A stretch of DNA of 64,000 nt from Tahibacter harae (GTDB taxonomy: Bacteria; Pseudomonadota; Gammaproteobacteria; Xanthomonadales; Rhodanobacteraceae), in NCBI RefSeq assembly GCF_024437735.1, contig NZ_JANFQO010000001.1:1-64000 (forward strand). Direction: 5' to 3'. Under the pieces are notes generated by a model. That model worked only from the letters and a program-made list of their open reading frames with translations, was not told where the DNA came from and made no database searches. The position numbers were made by a program, and so were the translations under genes. This document shows positions 56,043 through 64,000 of this stretch, one piece after another (positions within the stretch are counted from its first letter, which is position 1; each line of letters starts with the position of its first letter).

Positions 56043-56165
56043 ATTGACGTCACGGCGCCGATCCGGTGCCGCGCAAGCCGAGCCACAAGCGGCGGGATCC
56101 GCCCCGGAACACACCGCCGGATGGATCGACACCACGACGCCGCCCGGCGCAGCAGGAGCCCGAAC

Positions 56166-56831
56166 ATGAGCAGCGAGACATCCAACCGAGCAATTAGCGC
56201 CGCCGAAATCGTGCGCGAGTACGGCCCCTTGGACGGCGCCGCCGCCGTGCATGGCGTCAGCCACGACGGCCGTCAGGTCTGGGCCGCGACCGGCGCGCAG
56301 TTGGTCGCCTTCGATCCGGCCAGCGGCGAAATCACCCGCACCCTGGCCCGCGCCGGCGATGCCGGCACCGCCTTCGACGGAACCTATCTTTACCAGATCG
56401 CCGCGGCGCGCATTCACAAGATCGACCCGGCCAGCGGCGCCATCGTCGCGGATATTCCCGCGCCGGGAGCGGGCCGCGATTCGGGCCTGGCCTGGGCCGA
56501 AGGCAGCCTCTGGGTAGGCCAGTATCGCGAACGCAAGATCCACCAGATCGACCCCGACACCGGCGCGATCCGTCGCACCCTCGATTCCAACCGCTTCGTC
56601 ACCGGCGTGACCTGGGTCGACGGCGAGCTGTGGCACGGCACCTGGGAAGGCGACGAGAGCGAACTGCGTCATATCGATCCCGCCGACGGCAGCGTGCTCG
56701 AAAGCCTGGCCCTGCCGGCAGGCGTCGGCGTGAGCGGGCTCGAATCCGACGGCGCCGGACTGTTCTACTGTGGCGGCGGCAACAGCGGCAAGGTGCGTGC
56801 GGTGCGCAAACCGAAAACGGCGGCGCGCTAG
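56166..56831 (+). CDS. Beta-propeller protein (PQQ/NHL-like, glutaminyl-cyclase-type repeats)
   Basis: 221 residues from ATG 56166 (AGGAG at 8 bases). No signal peptide. Repeats of the form W-x-A-x-G-x-x-L-x-x-x-DP-x-SG-x-I occur four times: LVAFDPASGEI, IHKIDPASGAI, IHQIDPDTGAI and LRHIDPADGSV. This fits a small propeller or half-propeller. Probably co-transcribed with the regulator upstream, for which it might be a ligand sensor; inference. Confidence 0.7.
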   Translation: MSSETSNRAISAAEIVREYGPLDGAAAVHGVSHDGRQVWAATGAQLVAFDPASGEITRTLARAGDAGTAFDGTYLYQIAAARIHKIDPASGAIVADIPAPGAGRDSGLAWAEGSLWVGQYRERKIHQIDPDTGAIRRTLDSNRFVTGVTWVDGELWHGTWEGDESELRHIDPADGSVLESLALPAGVGVSGLESDGAGLFYCGGGNSGKVRAVRKPKTAAR

Positions 56832-57188
56832 CGTCCGTTTCCGCCGGCGTCACGAACATCCGCGGCCTTCGCGGCTGGAGCGGCTGCCATCGCGAACAAT
56901 CGCCGCGTGGCGGGCGGCGGCAAGACGCGCCGCAGGGAAGACGACGCCGTCGCCCGCCGGCAGTCTGCGGCCCAGGACACGGGATCGCGCGCGCCTTGAT
57001 GCCGCTGCGCAGCACGACCTGAGAGCTTCGGACCGGCCGCCTGCATGAAAAATGCCGCCGCGCATGCGCGGCGCATAAAAACTACTTTTTCACTATTCCC
57101 ACTTCCGGAATCCAGCCGGAAACGGACGCGGCTTGCCGCAATACAGCGGCGCTCCGCCCCATCCCAACGCAATCCAGCGAGGAACCGC
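56832..57188. other. Gene-free stretch with a hairpin
   Basis: No protein-like frame. A palindrome CCGCCGCGCATGCGCGGCG region (core stem 57056-57063/57066-57073) is followed by ATAAAAAC and CTTTTTC, and could end the upstream unit. The right edge holds the promoter of the DUF899 gene. Confidence 0.4.
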
Positions 57189-57974
57189 ATGAATACCGCC
57201 ATCGCCACAACCGATACCGCCAGCCATCCCGTCGTCGCGCGCGAGCGCTGGCTCGCTGCACGCAAGGCCCTGCTCGCACGCGAAAAGGAACTCACCCGCC
57301 TGCACGACCAGATCGCCCGCGAACGCCGCGCCCTGCCCTGGGTGCGGGTCGAGAAGGACTATGTCTTCGACACGCCGCAGGGGCAGCGCCGCCTCGCCGA
57401 TCTGTTCGACGGCCGCAGCCAGCTGCTGGTGCAGCACTTCATGTTCGCACCAGGCTGGGAACAGGGCTGCAAGAGCTGCTCCTACATGGCCGACCACAAC
57501 GACTGCGCCGCGCTCCATCTTGCCCAGCGCGACGTGACCTTGCTGGTGGTGTCGCGCGCGCCGCTGGCCGCCATCGAAGCATTCCGCCAGCGCATGGGCT
57601 GGCGCTTTGCCTGGGCTTCCTCGCACGGCAGCGATTTCAACCACGACTTCGGCGTCAACTTCAGCCAGGAAGAAATGTCTGCCGGCAAGGTCGATTACAA
57701 CTATACGCGCCAGCCTTTCCCGCACGAGGAAGCGCCCGGCATCAGCGTGTTCTGCCGCGATGCGGCCGGCCAGGTGTTCCACGCCTATTCGCGCTACGGC
57801 CGCGGCGTGGAAGTGATGATGCACACCTACAGCCTGCTGGATCTCACGCCCAAGGGCCGCGACGAGGATACGCTGGACTATCCCATGGCCTGGGTGCGCC
57901 ACCACGACCGCTACGCGGAGACGGCGCCCAAGCCTGCCCGCGGCGCAGCGTCCTGCTGCGGCGCGACGCCCTGA
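57189..57974 (+). CDS. DUF899 thioredoxin-fold protein
   Basis: 261 residues from ATG 57189 (GAGG upstream). Family landmarks: WLAARKALLAREKELTRLHD, RALPWVRVEKDYVFDTP, LLVQHFMFAPGWEQGCKSCS, FAWASSHGSDFNHDFGV and a C-terminal DLTPKGRDE. The fold is thioredoxin/AhpC-like with Cys in GCKSCS. The C-terminus ends SCCGATP. A membrane protein gene follows 22 bp later. Confidence 0.92.
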   Translation: MNTAIATTDTASHPVVARERWLAARKALLAREKELTRLHDQIARERRALPWVRVEKDYVFDTPQGQRRLADLFDGRSQLLVQHFMFAPGWEQGCKSCSYMADHNDCAALHLAQRDVTLLVVSRAPLAAIEAFRQRMGWRFAWASSHGSDFNHDFGVNFSQEEMSAGKVDYNYTRQPFPHEEAPGISVFCRDAAGQVFHAYSRYGRGVEVMMHTYSLLDLTPKGRDEDTLDYPMAWVRHHDRYAETAPKPARGAASCCGATP

Positions 57975-57996
57975 TCCGCGCAGAAAGGAATTCTTC

Positions 57997-58785
57997 ATGG
58001 CGCAGCTCTGGCCCTGGCTGTTCCTCGCCGGACTCGGCGCCCTGCACGGCCTGAGTCCGGCCAACGGCTGGCTGTTCGCCGCCGCCTGCGGCGTGCGGGC
58101 GCGCGATGGTGCGGCGGCGCGCCGCGCGCTGCTCCCGGTTGCGCTGGGACATGGCCTGTCGGTGGCGCTGGCGGTCTTCGCCGTACTGCAAGGCGTGCTG
58201 ATCGGCGCAGACACCTTGCGCAGGATTGCAGGCGGCGGCCTGATCCTGCTCGCCATCGGCCGTTGGCTGCGCGACGCGGCGGGCTGCTGGAATAACGGCA
58301 CGGTGCGGCTGCGATGGCTTGGGCGTGTCCGGGCCGATCCGGCCGCGGCCCGTTCCAACGCGGCCGGCGTCGGATCTGCGAGTACACGTTCCCGCGCGCT
58401 GCGCACGGCAATCGCGGCAACCAATCCCGGCGCCGCAGCCGCCATGCCGGCGGGCGCGAAAACCTTCGCCGCCCATGCCGGCATCGCGCTCTGGTCCTGC
58501 CTGATGGCCACGGTCCACGGCGCCGGCCTGATGCTGGTGCCGGCGCTGGTGCCGCTGTGTTTGTCGGATTCGCCAGCGCGCGCGATCACCGCATCCGGCT
58601 CCCTGCCGCTGGCGCTGGCTGCCATCGGCGTACATCTGGCAGCGATGCTGCTGACGGCCGGACTGATCGCCGCCGGCGTCTGCCGCGGCATGGCACGGCT
58701 GCCGGCCCTGCCCGCCGGCGCGTTGCGTCAGGCCTGGACGGCGGCGCTGGGCGCGACGGGCGGCCTGCTGCTGGCATCGATGTAG
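57997..58785 (+). CDS. Membrane protein, NicO/HupE-like permease
   Basis: 262 residues with about six helices. GLGALHGLSPANGWLFA and PVALGHGLSVALAVFA hold His-rich helix motifs (HG-x-x-P, GHG) as seen in NicO/RcnA/HupE-type metal or small solute permeases; a third His (ATVHGAGLML) occurs in helix four. A long loop (about 108-155) is Ala/Arg-rich. Follows DUF899 in the same direction. Substrate unknown. Confidence 0.65.
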   Translation: MAQLWPWLFLAGLGALHGLSPANGWLFAAACGVRARDGAAARRALLPVALGHGLSVALAVFAVLQGVLIGADTLRRIAGGGLILLAIGRWLRDAAGCWNNGTVRLRWLGRVRADPAAARSNAAGVGSASTRSRALRTAIAATNPGAAAAMPAGAKTFAAHAGIALWSCLMATVHGAGLMLVPALVPLCLSDSPARAITASGSLPLALAAIGVHLAAMLLTAGLIAAGVCRGMARLPALPAGALRQAWTAALGATGGLLLASM

Positions 58786-59064
58786 CAGCACAGCGCCGCA
58801 GACAATAGAAAAATAACGAGATTTTTCAACAAAGCGGCACCGGACAGCAGCGTCTGCAGCACCGCACGCCGGCGCACGGATCCCGCCGGCCGGATCGCGC
58901 CCCGTCGGCACAGGAACAGCGCGTACGCTCCGGCGGCGTACCGTCGAGGCGGCGTCCATTTCCGCCACTGAACAATCCGCCGCAACTGTGTCTTGCCGGC
59001 TGCGGGATGCAGGCTCACCATTTCCCGCTGCCGGCGCGTGCCGGCATTCGGCGGGGACAGGCTC

Positions 59065-60408
59065 ATGGGCGTCAGGCGCAGGCTGGCAGCGGTGATCCCG
59101 CTGGCCGTGGCGGAGATCGTCGCGACGGTATCGGCTCACGCCCGCGGTACCGGCTCGCCGGACGCCGAAACGGTCTACATCGTCACTGCCCGCCAGACCT
59201 ATGATGCAGCCGGCCTGCTGGCCCGCGAAGCGACCGCCTGGAAAGACAGCCTGGGCCGCGAGCTGGTCATTGCACAGCTGGACCCGCTCCAGATCGGTGC
59301 GCTCAGCCGCCACGTCCACGAACGCGAGCAACGCTGCGGCGGCTTTTTCGCCTTCGCCAGCCGGCCGGAAGCCGAAGCCTTCATCGTGCGCGACCGCACT
59401 GCCGAAGCCATCGCGCTGCCGCTGGGCGGTCTCTATACCATCGACAACCAGGCCACGGTCGGCCCCTGGCTGGCGCAGGTGAGCGAGGCGAACATCCACG
59501 CCACCATCACTACCCTGTCCGCGTTCCGCAACCGCTACTACGCCTCGCCGTACGGCCGCCAGGCGGCCGAATGGATACGCGACAGCTGGCAGGCGCTTGC
59601 GGCGGAGCGCGACGACGCCACGGTGGAACTGTTCCAAGGCTGCAGCAACTGCTCCACCCAGCCTTCGGTAATCCTCACCGTGCGCGGTGCGGAATTGCCG
59701 GACGAGGTGGTCGTACTCGGCGGCCATCTGGATTCGATCACCAGCGCCTTCTCCGTCCCCGTTCCCGACCTGGAACAGCCCGCGCCCGGCGCCGATGACG
59801 ATGCTTCCGGCATCGCCACCCTCACCGAGATCATCCGCATCAGCCTGGCCAGCGGCTGGAAACCCCGGCGCACCGTGAAATTCATGGGCTACGCGGCCGA
59901 GGAAGTCGGCCTGCGCGGCTCCGCGGCCATCGCCAACCGCTTCCGCGACGACGGCATCAACGTCATCGGCGTGCTGCAGCTGGACATGACCAATTATCGC
60001 CAGAACGTGGGCCGGGACCTGCGCATCGTCAGTGATTTTTCCAACACGGCGCTGACCACTTACTTCGCCGAACTGTTCGACGCCTATCTGGTGCCGCTGG
60101 GCGGAGTGCGCTCGGCACTGGCCTGCAACTATGGCTGTTCCGACCATGCCTCGTGGACATCGGCCGGCTTCCCCGCAGGCATGGTGTTCGAGGCCGGCCG
60201 GCCGCAGAACCCGAACAATCCCTGGGATCTGGGCGCCTTCCAGAGCATACACAGCACCGCCGACACGCTGGCCAACATGGGCAACTCCGCCAGCAACAGC
60301 GTGCGCTTCGCCCAGTTCGGACTGGCCTTCGCCGGCGAGCTGGGCAAGACCTACGACGGGGCTGAGGACGCGATTTTCAGTGATGACTTCGAGGTGGTGG
60401 TGGACTGA
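59065..60408 (+). CDS. Exported M28 aminopeptidase with FE C-terminal tail
   Basis: 447 residues from ATG 59065. Signal peptide ending SAHA/RG (about 26). A pro-like domain (about 30-125) precedes the M28 catalytic domain with zinc ligands His221 (GGHLDS), Asp (GADDDASG, 242-249), Glu279/Glu280 (YAAEEVG), Asp307 (QLDMTN) and His396 (QSIHSTAD), as in Vibrio/Aeromonas leucyl aminopeptidase. The C-terminal about 30 residues end DAIFSDDFEVVVD, with the FE motif found also at 9449 and 743-748 of the first protein. Confidence 0.92.
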   Translation: MGVRRRLAAVIPLAVAEIVATVSAHARGTGSPDAETVYIVTARQTYDAAGLLAREATAWKDSLGRELVIAQLDPLQIGALSRHVHEREQRCGGFFAFASRPEAEAFIVRDRTAEAIALPLGGLYTIDNQATVGPWLAQVSEANIHATITTLSAFRNRYYASPYGRQAAEWIRDSWQALAAERDDATVELFQGCSNCSTQPSVILTVRGAELPDEVVVLGGHLDSITSAFSVPVPDLEQPAPGADDDASGIATLTEIIRISLASGWKPRRTVKFMGYAAEEVGLRGSAAIANRFRDDGINVIGVLQLDMTNYRQNVGRDLRIVSDFSNTALTTYFAELFDAYLVPLGGVRSALACNYGCSDHASWTSAGFPAGMVFEAGRPQNPNNPWDLGAFQSIHSTADTLANMGNSASNSVRFAQFGLAFAGELGKTYDGAEDAIFSDDFEVVVD

Positions 60409-60489
60409 AAGCCAGAGGCAAAAACCTCGGCAAAAAGCTCGCCTCTCCGATTCAGGCTGCCCTGTTCGCACCCGCCGTGCGCAGGTCGC

Positions 60490-61071
60490 TCAGCCTGCGT
60501 ATCCATGCGAGGCTTCTATGCCCTGATCGCCGGCAGCATCCAGAAACGCGCGCATGTCCGGCAGGACTTCCGGCCACCGGCTCTTGCCGCTGGACTGCCT
60601 GATGGCAATTCTGGCGTGTTCGGTCACGGCGAATGCAGTACTTCCACGCAAGTCGATCCGCTCCAGTAACGCGCCGCGGCCACTTTCGCCAGCCCGTACG
60701 TCGATGAATAGCGTACCGGGGCCGGCGTGGATGGTTCCGCGGTTTTCTCCGAGCGGAAAATCGCTCCGGCTTCGCTTCAGCCAGGTTTTGTCAGCCGGCA
60801 TGCGGTAAGCGTAGTCGTGACAAAGGAAGTCGGCATGGTGGCTGACGGCTCGCGCGAATCCGTGGACCGCTGCCCGCAACTGTGCACCGTCTCTGCCGCT
60901 CCACGCCCCGACGTCCTGGCCTTTTGCGACCGAGTAGTTCGCATAGACGCTAAGCGCATGCAGCAGCGCGTTTCCTTAGGGCCACTGCCCGCTGTGGAGG
61001 ATCTCCAGATCGCGCTTGAAGTAGCCGAAATGCCGCACCGCCGCGCCGCAACGCAGGCTGATCCTGAACAT
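60490..61071 (-). pseudogene. Hypothetical gene interrupted by an in-frame TAA
   Basis: From ATG 61071, with an excellent ribosome site (GGAGGA at 7 bases), one frame runs 193 residues to a TGA at 60490, broken by a single TAA at 60976-60978 after 31 residues. Before the stop it reads MFRISLRCGAAVRHFGYFKR; after it GNALLHALSVYANYSVAKGQ and then HHADFLCHDYAYR and TLFIDVRAGESGRGALLER. Both halves look protein-like. A nonsense mutation, a sequencing error or programmed readthrough are all possible. No known family. Convergent with the M28 gene. Confidence 0.55.
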
Positions 61072-61103
61072 CGCCGTTTCCTCCGTGGACAATTCCGCCA
61101 ATG

Positions 61104-61129
61104 AAAAAAGCCGGCACATGGCCGGCTTT
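61104..61129 (-). terminator. pnp terminator
   Basis: Perfect 9-pair stem 61107-61115/61121-61129 with a 5-base loop; on the minus strand it is followed by six T (61109-61104). It lies 26 bp past the pnp stop. Confidence 0.85.
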
Positions 61130-61154
61130 CTTCATTCTTTTGCAGAACCAGGGA

Positions 61155-63269
61155 TCAGGCCGAAGCCTGCGCCTCGTCTTCCAGCACTGCCTTCATCGAC
61201 AGGCGGATGCGGCCCTGCTTGTCGACTTCCAGCACCTTGACGCGCACGGTGTCGCCTTCCTTGAGCTTGTCGGAGACTTTCTCGACGCGCTCGTTGGAGA
61301 TCTGCGAGACGTGGACCAGGCCGTCCTTGCCGGGCAGGATGGTGACGAAGGCGCCGAAGTCCATGAGCTTGGCGACCTTGCCTTCGTAGATGCGGCCCGG
61401 CTCGACGTCGGAGACGATCATCTCGATGCGCTTCTTGGCTTCGTCCGCGGCGGCGCGGTTGACCGAGGCGATGACGATGCTGCCGTCGTCCTGGATGTCG
61501 ATGGTGGTGCCGGTTTCCTCGGTGATGGCGCGGATGACCGAACCGCCCTTGCCGATGACTTCGCGGATCTTGTCCGGGTGGATGCGCATGGTCAGCAGGC
61601 GCGGCGCGAATTCGCTCATTTCCGAGCGCGCCGAGGTGATGACCTTGTTCATTTCGCCGAGGATGTGCAGACGGCCGCGCTTGGCCTGTTCCAGCGCCAC
61701 GCGCATGATCTCTTCGGTGATGCCGTCGATCTTGATGTCCATCTGCAGGGCGGAGATACCGTCCTGGGTACCGGCCACCTTGAAGTCCATGTCGCCGAGG
61801 TGGTCTTCGTCGCCGAGGATGTCGGACAGCACGACGAATTCGTCGCCTTCCTTGACCAGACCCATGGCGATGCCGGCCACCGGGGCGGTCAGCGGCACGC
61901 CGGCGTCCATCATGGCCAGCGAGGAACCGCACACCGAGGCCATCGACGAGGAGCCGTTGGATTCGGTGATTTCCGACACCACGCGCAGCACGTACGGGAA
62001 GGCTTCCATGCTCGGCTTGACCGCCTGCACGCCGCGCTTGGCGAGACGGCCGTGGCCGATTTCACGGCGCTTGGGGCCGGCCATGCGGCCGCATTCGCCG
62101 ACCGAGAACGGCGGGAAGTTGTAGTGGAACAGGAACGTGTCCTTCGACTCGCCTTCCGGCGCATCGATGATCTGCGAGTCCTTGGTGGTGCCCAGGGTCA
62201 CGGTGACCAGGGCCTGGGTCTCGCCGCGAGTGAACAAGGCGGAACCATGGGTGCGCGGCAGCACGCCGACACGGATGTCGATGTTGCGCACGGTGTCCAG
62301 CGCGCGGCCGTCGATGCGGACCTTGGTCTTGAGCACGCCGTCGCGCAGGGCGCGGTATTCGATATCGCCGAGGGCGAAGCCGATCTCGCTGTCGGTCCAC
62401 TTGTTGGCGGCGGCCTGCTCGGCGATGGCGGCCTTCACTTCGCTCTTGAGCGCGGACTGCGCATCGCGGCGGGCCAGCTTGTCGCGGATCTGGAAGGTCT
62501 CGGCCATGCGGTTGCCGATCTGCGCCTCCAGGGCGGCGAACAGGGCGTCGTTGCGCGGCGGAGCGGTCCAGTTGAAGGTCTTGCGGCCGGCTTCGGCGGC
62601 GAAGGCTTCGATCGCGGCGATGGCGCTCTTGAGGGCGTTGTGGCCGAAGGTCACGGCGCCCAGCATCACTTCCTCGCTGAGCAGCTTGGCTTCGGATTCC
62701 ACCATCAGCACGGCGTTGCTGGTGCCGGCGACGACGAGTTCCAGATCGGAATTCTTCAGGTCACTGACGCTGGGGTTGAGCACGTAGTGGCCGTTGATCA
62801 CGCCGACCTTGGCGGCGCCGATCGGGCCCTTGAACGGCACGCCGGCCAGGACCAGGGCGGCGGAGGCGCCGATCAGCGCCGGGATGTCGCCGTCGACTTC
62901 CGGATTCAGCGACATGACCGTCGCGATGATCTGGATTTCGTTGCGGAACTCTTCCGGGAACAGCGGACGGATCGGACGGTCGATCAGGCGCGAGGTCAGC
63001 GTTTCCTTTTCGGTCGGACGGCCTTCGCGCTTGAAGAAGCCGCCGGGGATGCGCCCGGCGGAGTAGAACTTTTCCTGATAGTCGACGGTGAGCGGGAAGA
63101 AATCCTGCCCTTCGCGTGCCTTGCCGGCCGCCACCGCCGTGACCAGCACGACGGTTCCGCCCATGCTGACCATGACCGCGCCGCTAGCCTGGCGGGCGAT
63201 TTCGCCCGTTTCCAGCGTGACTTCGTGATTACCGTACTGGAACGACTTGGTTACTTTCGCCACTGCCAT
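61155..63269 (-). CDS. pnp: Polynucleotide phosphorylase
   Basis: 704 residues. Two RNase PH domains with [18 protein letters not shown] and later [15 protein letters not shown], then a second PH core at about 310-540, a KH domain (about 555-615, [12 protein letters not shown]-type) and an S1 domain (about 625-692). 3'-5' exonuclease of the degradosome with RNase E. The ATG at 63269 abuts the ribosome site GAGGAG; the GTG two codons later (63263) has ideal spacing and matches the VAKVTK/MAKITK start of xanthomonad homologues, so it may be the true start. Downstream of rpsO by 18 bp. Confidence 0.97.
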   Translation of the reverse strand: MAVAKVTKSFQYGNHEVTLETGEIARQASGAVMVSMGGTVVLVTAVAAGKAREGQDFFPLTVDYQEKFYSAGRIPGGFFKREGRPTEKETLTSRLIDRPIRPLFPEEFRNEIQIIATVMSLNPEVDGDIPALIGASAALVLAGVPFKGPIGAAKVGVINGHYVLNPSVSDLKNSDLELVVAGTSNAVLMVESEAKLLSEEVMLGAVTFGHNALKSAIAAIEAFAAEAGRKTFNWTAPPRNDALFAALEAQIGNRMAETFQIRDKLARRDAQSALKSEVKAAIAEQAAANKWTDSEIGFALGDIEYRALRDGVLKTKVRIDGRALDTVRNIDIRVGVLPRTHGSALFTRGETQALVTVTLGTTKDSQIIDAPEGESKDTFLFHYNFPPFSVGECGRMAGPKRREIGHGRLAKRGVQAVKPSMEAFPYVLRVVSEITESNGSSSMASVCGSSLAMMDAGVPLTAPVAGIAMGLVKEGDEFVVLSDILGDEDHLGDMDFKVAGTQDGISALQMDIKIDGITEEIMRVALEQAKRGRLHILGEMNKVITSARSEMSEFAPRLLTMRIHPDKIREVIGKGGSVIRAITEETGTTIDIQDDGSIVIASVNRAAADEAKKRIEMIVSDVEPGRIYEGKVAKLMDFGAFVTILPGKDGLVHVSQISNERVEKVSDKLKEGDTVRVKVLEVDKQGRIRLSMKAVLEDEAQASA

Positions 63270-63287
63270 CTCCTCGGTCTGGTGCGC

Positions 63288-63554
63288 TTAGCGGCGGATG
63301 CCGAGGCGGTCGATCAGGGTCTTGTAGCGGTTGGCGTCCTTGGCCTTGAGGTAGGCCAGCAGGCGGCGGCGCTGGTTGACCATCTTGAGCAGGCCGCGGC
63401 GGGAATGATGATCCTTGGCGTGCTTGGCGAAGTGGCTGGAGAGGCTGTCGATGCGGGCGGACAGCAGGGCAACCTGGACTTCCGGGGAACCGGTGTCGTT
63501 CGGCACGCGGCCGAAATCGGCGAGGATCTTCTGGGTTTGTTCGACGTTCAACAT
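63288..63554 (-). CDS. rpsO: 30S ribosomal protein S15
   Basis: 88 residues from ATG 63554 ([16 protein letters not shown]). Hallmarks: [33 protein letters not shown] and [10 protein letters not shown]. Binds 16S rRNA helix 20-22. Order truB-rpsO-pnp is the classical one. A strong leader hairpin precedes it. Confidence 0.97.
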   Translation of the reverse strand: MLNVEQTQKILADFGRVPNDTGSPEVQVALLSARIDSLSSHFAKHAKDHHSRRGLLKMVNQRRRLLAYLKAKDANRYKTLIDRLGIRR

Positions 63555-63581
63555 TTTTTCGTGACCTTGAAAGCTAGACGA

Positions 63582-63637
63582 GGCTTGTGCAGCGCGACCG
63601 ACCGGAGCGATGGCGCTGCACAAGCCCCGCGTGGGGT
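63582..63637 (-). promoter_or_regulatory. rpsO leader hairpins, possible S15 autoregulatory element
   Basis: On the minus strand, a CCCC/GGGG hairpin (63625-63636) precedes a perfect 14-pair stem 63582-63595/63613-63626 with a 17-base loop; it ends 28 bp before the rpsO start. No T-run follows, so it is not a typical terminator. S15 controls its own mRNA through leader structures of many forms in bacteria, so this is a candidate for such an element. Confidence 0.55.
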
Positions 63638-63844
63638 GAATTGTCAAGAGAGCCGCGGGATTTTAACGCCAGACGCCGCGGCGCAACAAGTCTGAAAGAA
63701 TAATCGCTGGATGATCCGGCCGGGGCGGACGCGGCGCAGCGGCGCCGGCCCGCGGTACGCCCTGCCCCGCGGCCCGGGCTGGCACCAGCCCTGTCCACCG
63801 CCGCGGCTGGCGCGACCGGACCGCGTACCGCAAGCCGGCACCGC

Positions 63845-64000
63845 TCAGTCCGGCAGATTCAATCCACGCCGCACGCGCAGCAGGCCGGTTTCGTCGATCT
63901 CGCCCAGGGCGAGCAGGCGGCCGCCGGGGCCGTGTACGCGGCACAGGCCAGGCGCCACGCCCAGCCCGGTCAACATCTGCCCCTGGACCAGGCGCTGGGC
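63845..64000 (-). CDS. truB: tRNA pseudouridine synthase B, C-terminal fragment cut by window edge
   Basis: The minus frame entering from the window edge reads AQRLVQGQMLTGLGVAPGLC and RLLALGEIDETGLLRVRRGL, ending in TGA at 63845. This is the C-terminal (PUA-like) end of TruB, consistent with the gene order truB-rpsO-pnp. The catalytic domain is outside the window. Confidence 0.9.
   Translation of the reverse strand, partial: AQRLVQGQMLTGLGVAPGLCRVHGPGGRLLALGEIDETGLLRVRRGLNLPD

Noticed and set aside
57844-60471. 875-codon minus-strand open frame
   Set aside because: Antisense to DUF899, NicO-like and M28 genes; no motif or start signal.
61101-63695. 864-codon plus-strand open frame
   Set aside because: Antisense to pnp and rpsO; composition is His/Asp/Gly-rich shadow.

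Overview
The window is high-GC chromosomal DNA, most consistent with a gammaproteobacterium of the order Lysobacterales (Xanthomonadales), perhaps Rhodanobacteraceae (Dokdonella or Tahibacter-like). This assignment is inferred from gene order and protein style, not from a search. Pointers are the divergent rluC/rne pair, truB-rpsO-pnp order, a MutL carrying the endonuclease motifs, a class III PHA synthase (phaC/phaE), a fused PhaAB-type Mrp antiporter, and exported proteins carrying a short F-x-x-(G/D)-F-E motif at or near the C-terminus.

Left part (1-13245): an accessory region. It opens with the tail of an IS3-type transposase, then a large exported DUF11-type protein and a KefB/C-type antiporter. 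From 5.4 to 8.2 kb an AT-richer block carries an UvrD-like helicase next to a predicted PD-(D/E)XK nuclease, a possible two-gene defence module. It is followed by an IS5 transposase relic, a strongly structured RNA candidate leading into two overlapping small ORFs, an exported propeller of eight near-identical 48-residue blades, and an SRAP-like protein lacking the usual Cys and His.

Middle (13246-34261): a seven-function, six-gene Mrp-type Na+/H+ antiporter operon whose genes all overlap stop-to-start; a tandem universal stress protein; a lower-GC trio of small exported proteins (two are paralogues); then an operon-like minus-strand run mutL, DUF1684, YfcE-like phosphatase, YhhQ-type transporter and POT peptide transporter. 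rluC and rne diverge around a 464-nt gap that should hold the rne leader. RNase E has an exceptionally long low-complexity C-terminal half.

Right part (34262-64000): a GacA/UvrY-like regulator, tRNA-Ser(UGA) followed by a gene-poor stretch, PEBP protein, GT-C-like membrane protein, intradiol dioxygenase, mtnA-GT2-gtrA, an MsbA-like exporter, a PhyH-type oxygenase, and phaEC. Next comes a three-gene set headed by an apparently exported CHAT protease with TPRs, then a decayed serine beta-lactamase-family gene, a regulator/propeller pair, DUF899 and a NicO-like membrane protein, an exported M28 aminopeptidase, a gene interrupted by an in-frame stop, and finally pnp-rpsO-truB. The most interesting candidates are the helicase/nuclease pair, the structured RNA with its small ORFs, the CHAT set, and the shared FE-tail motif.
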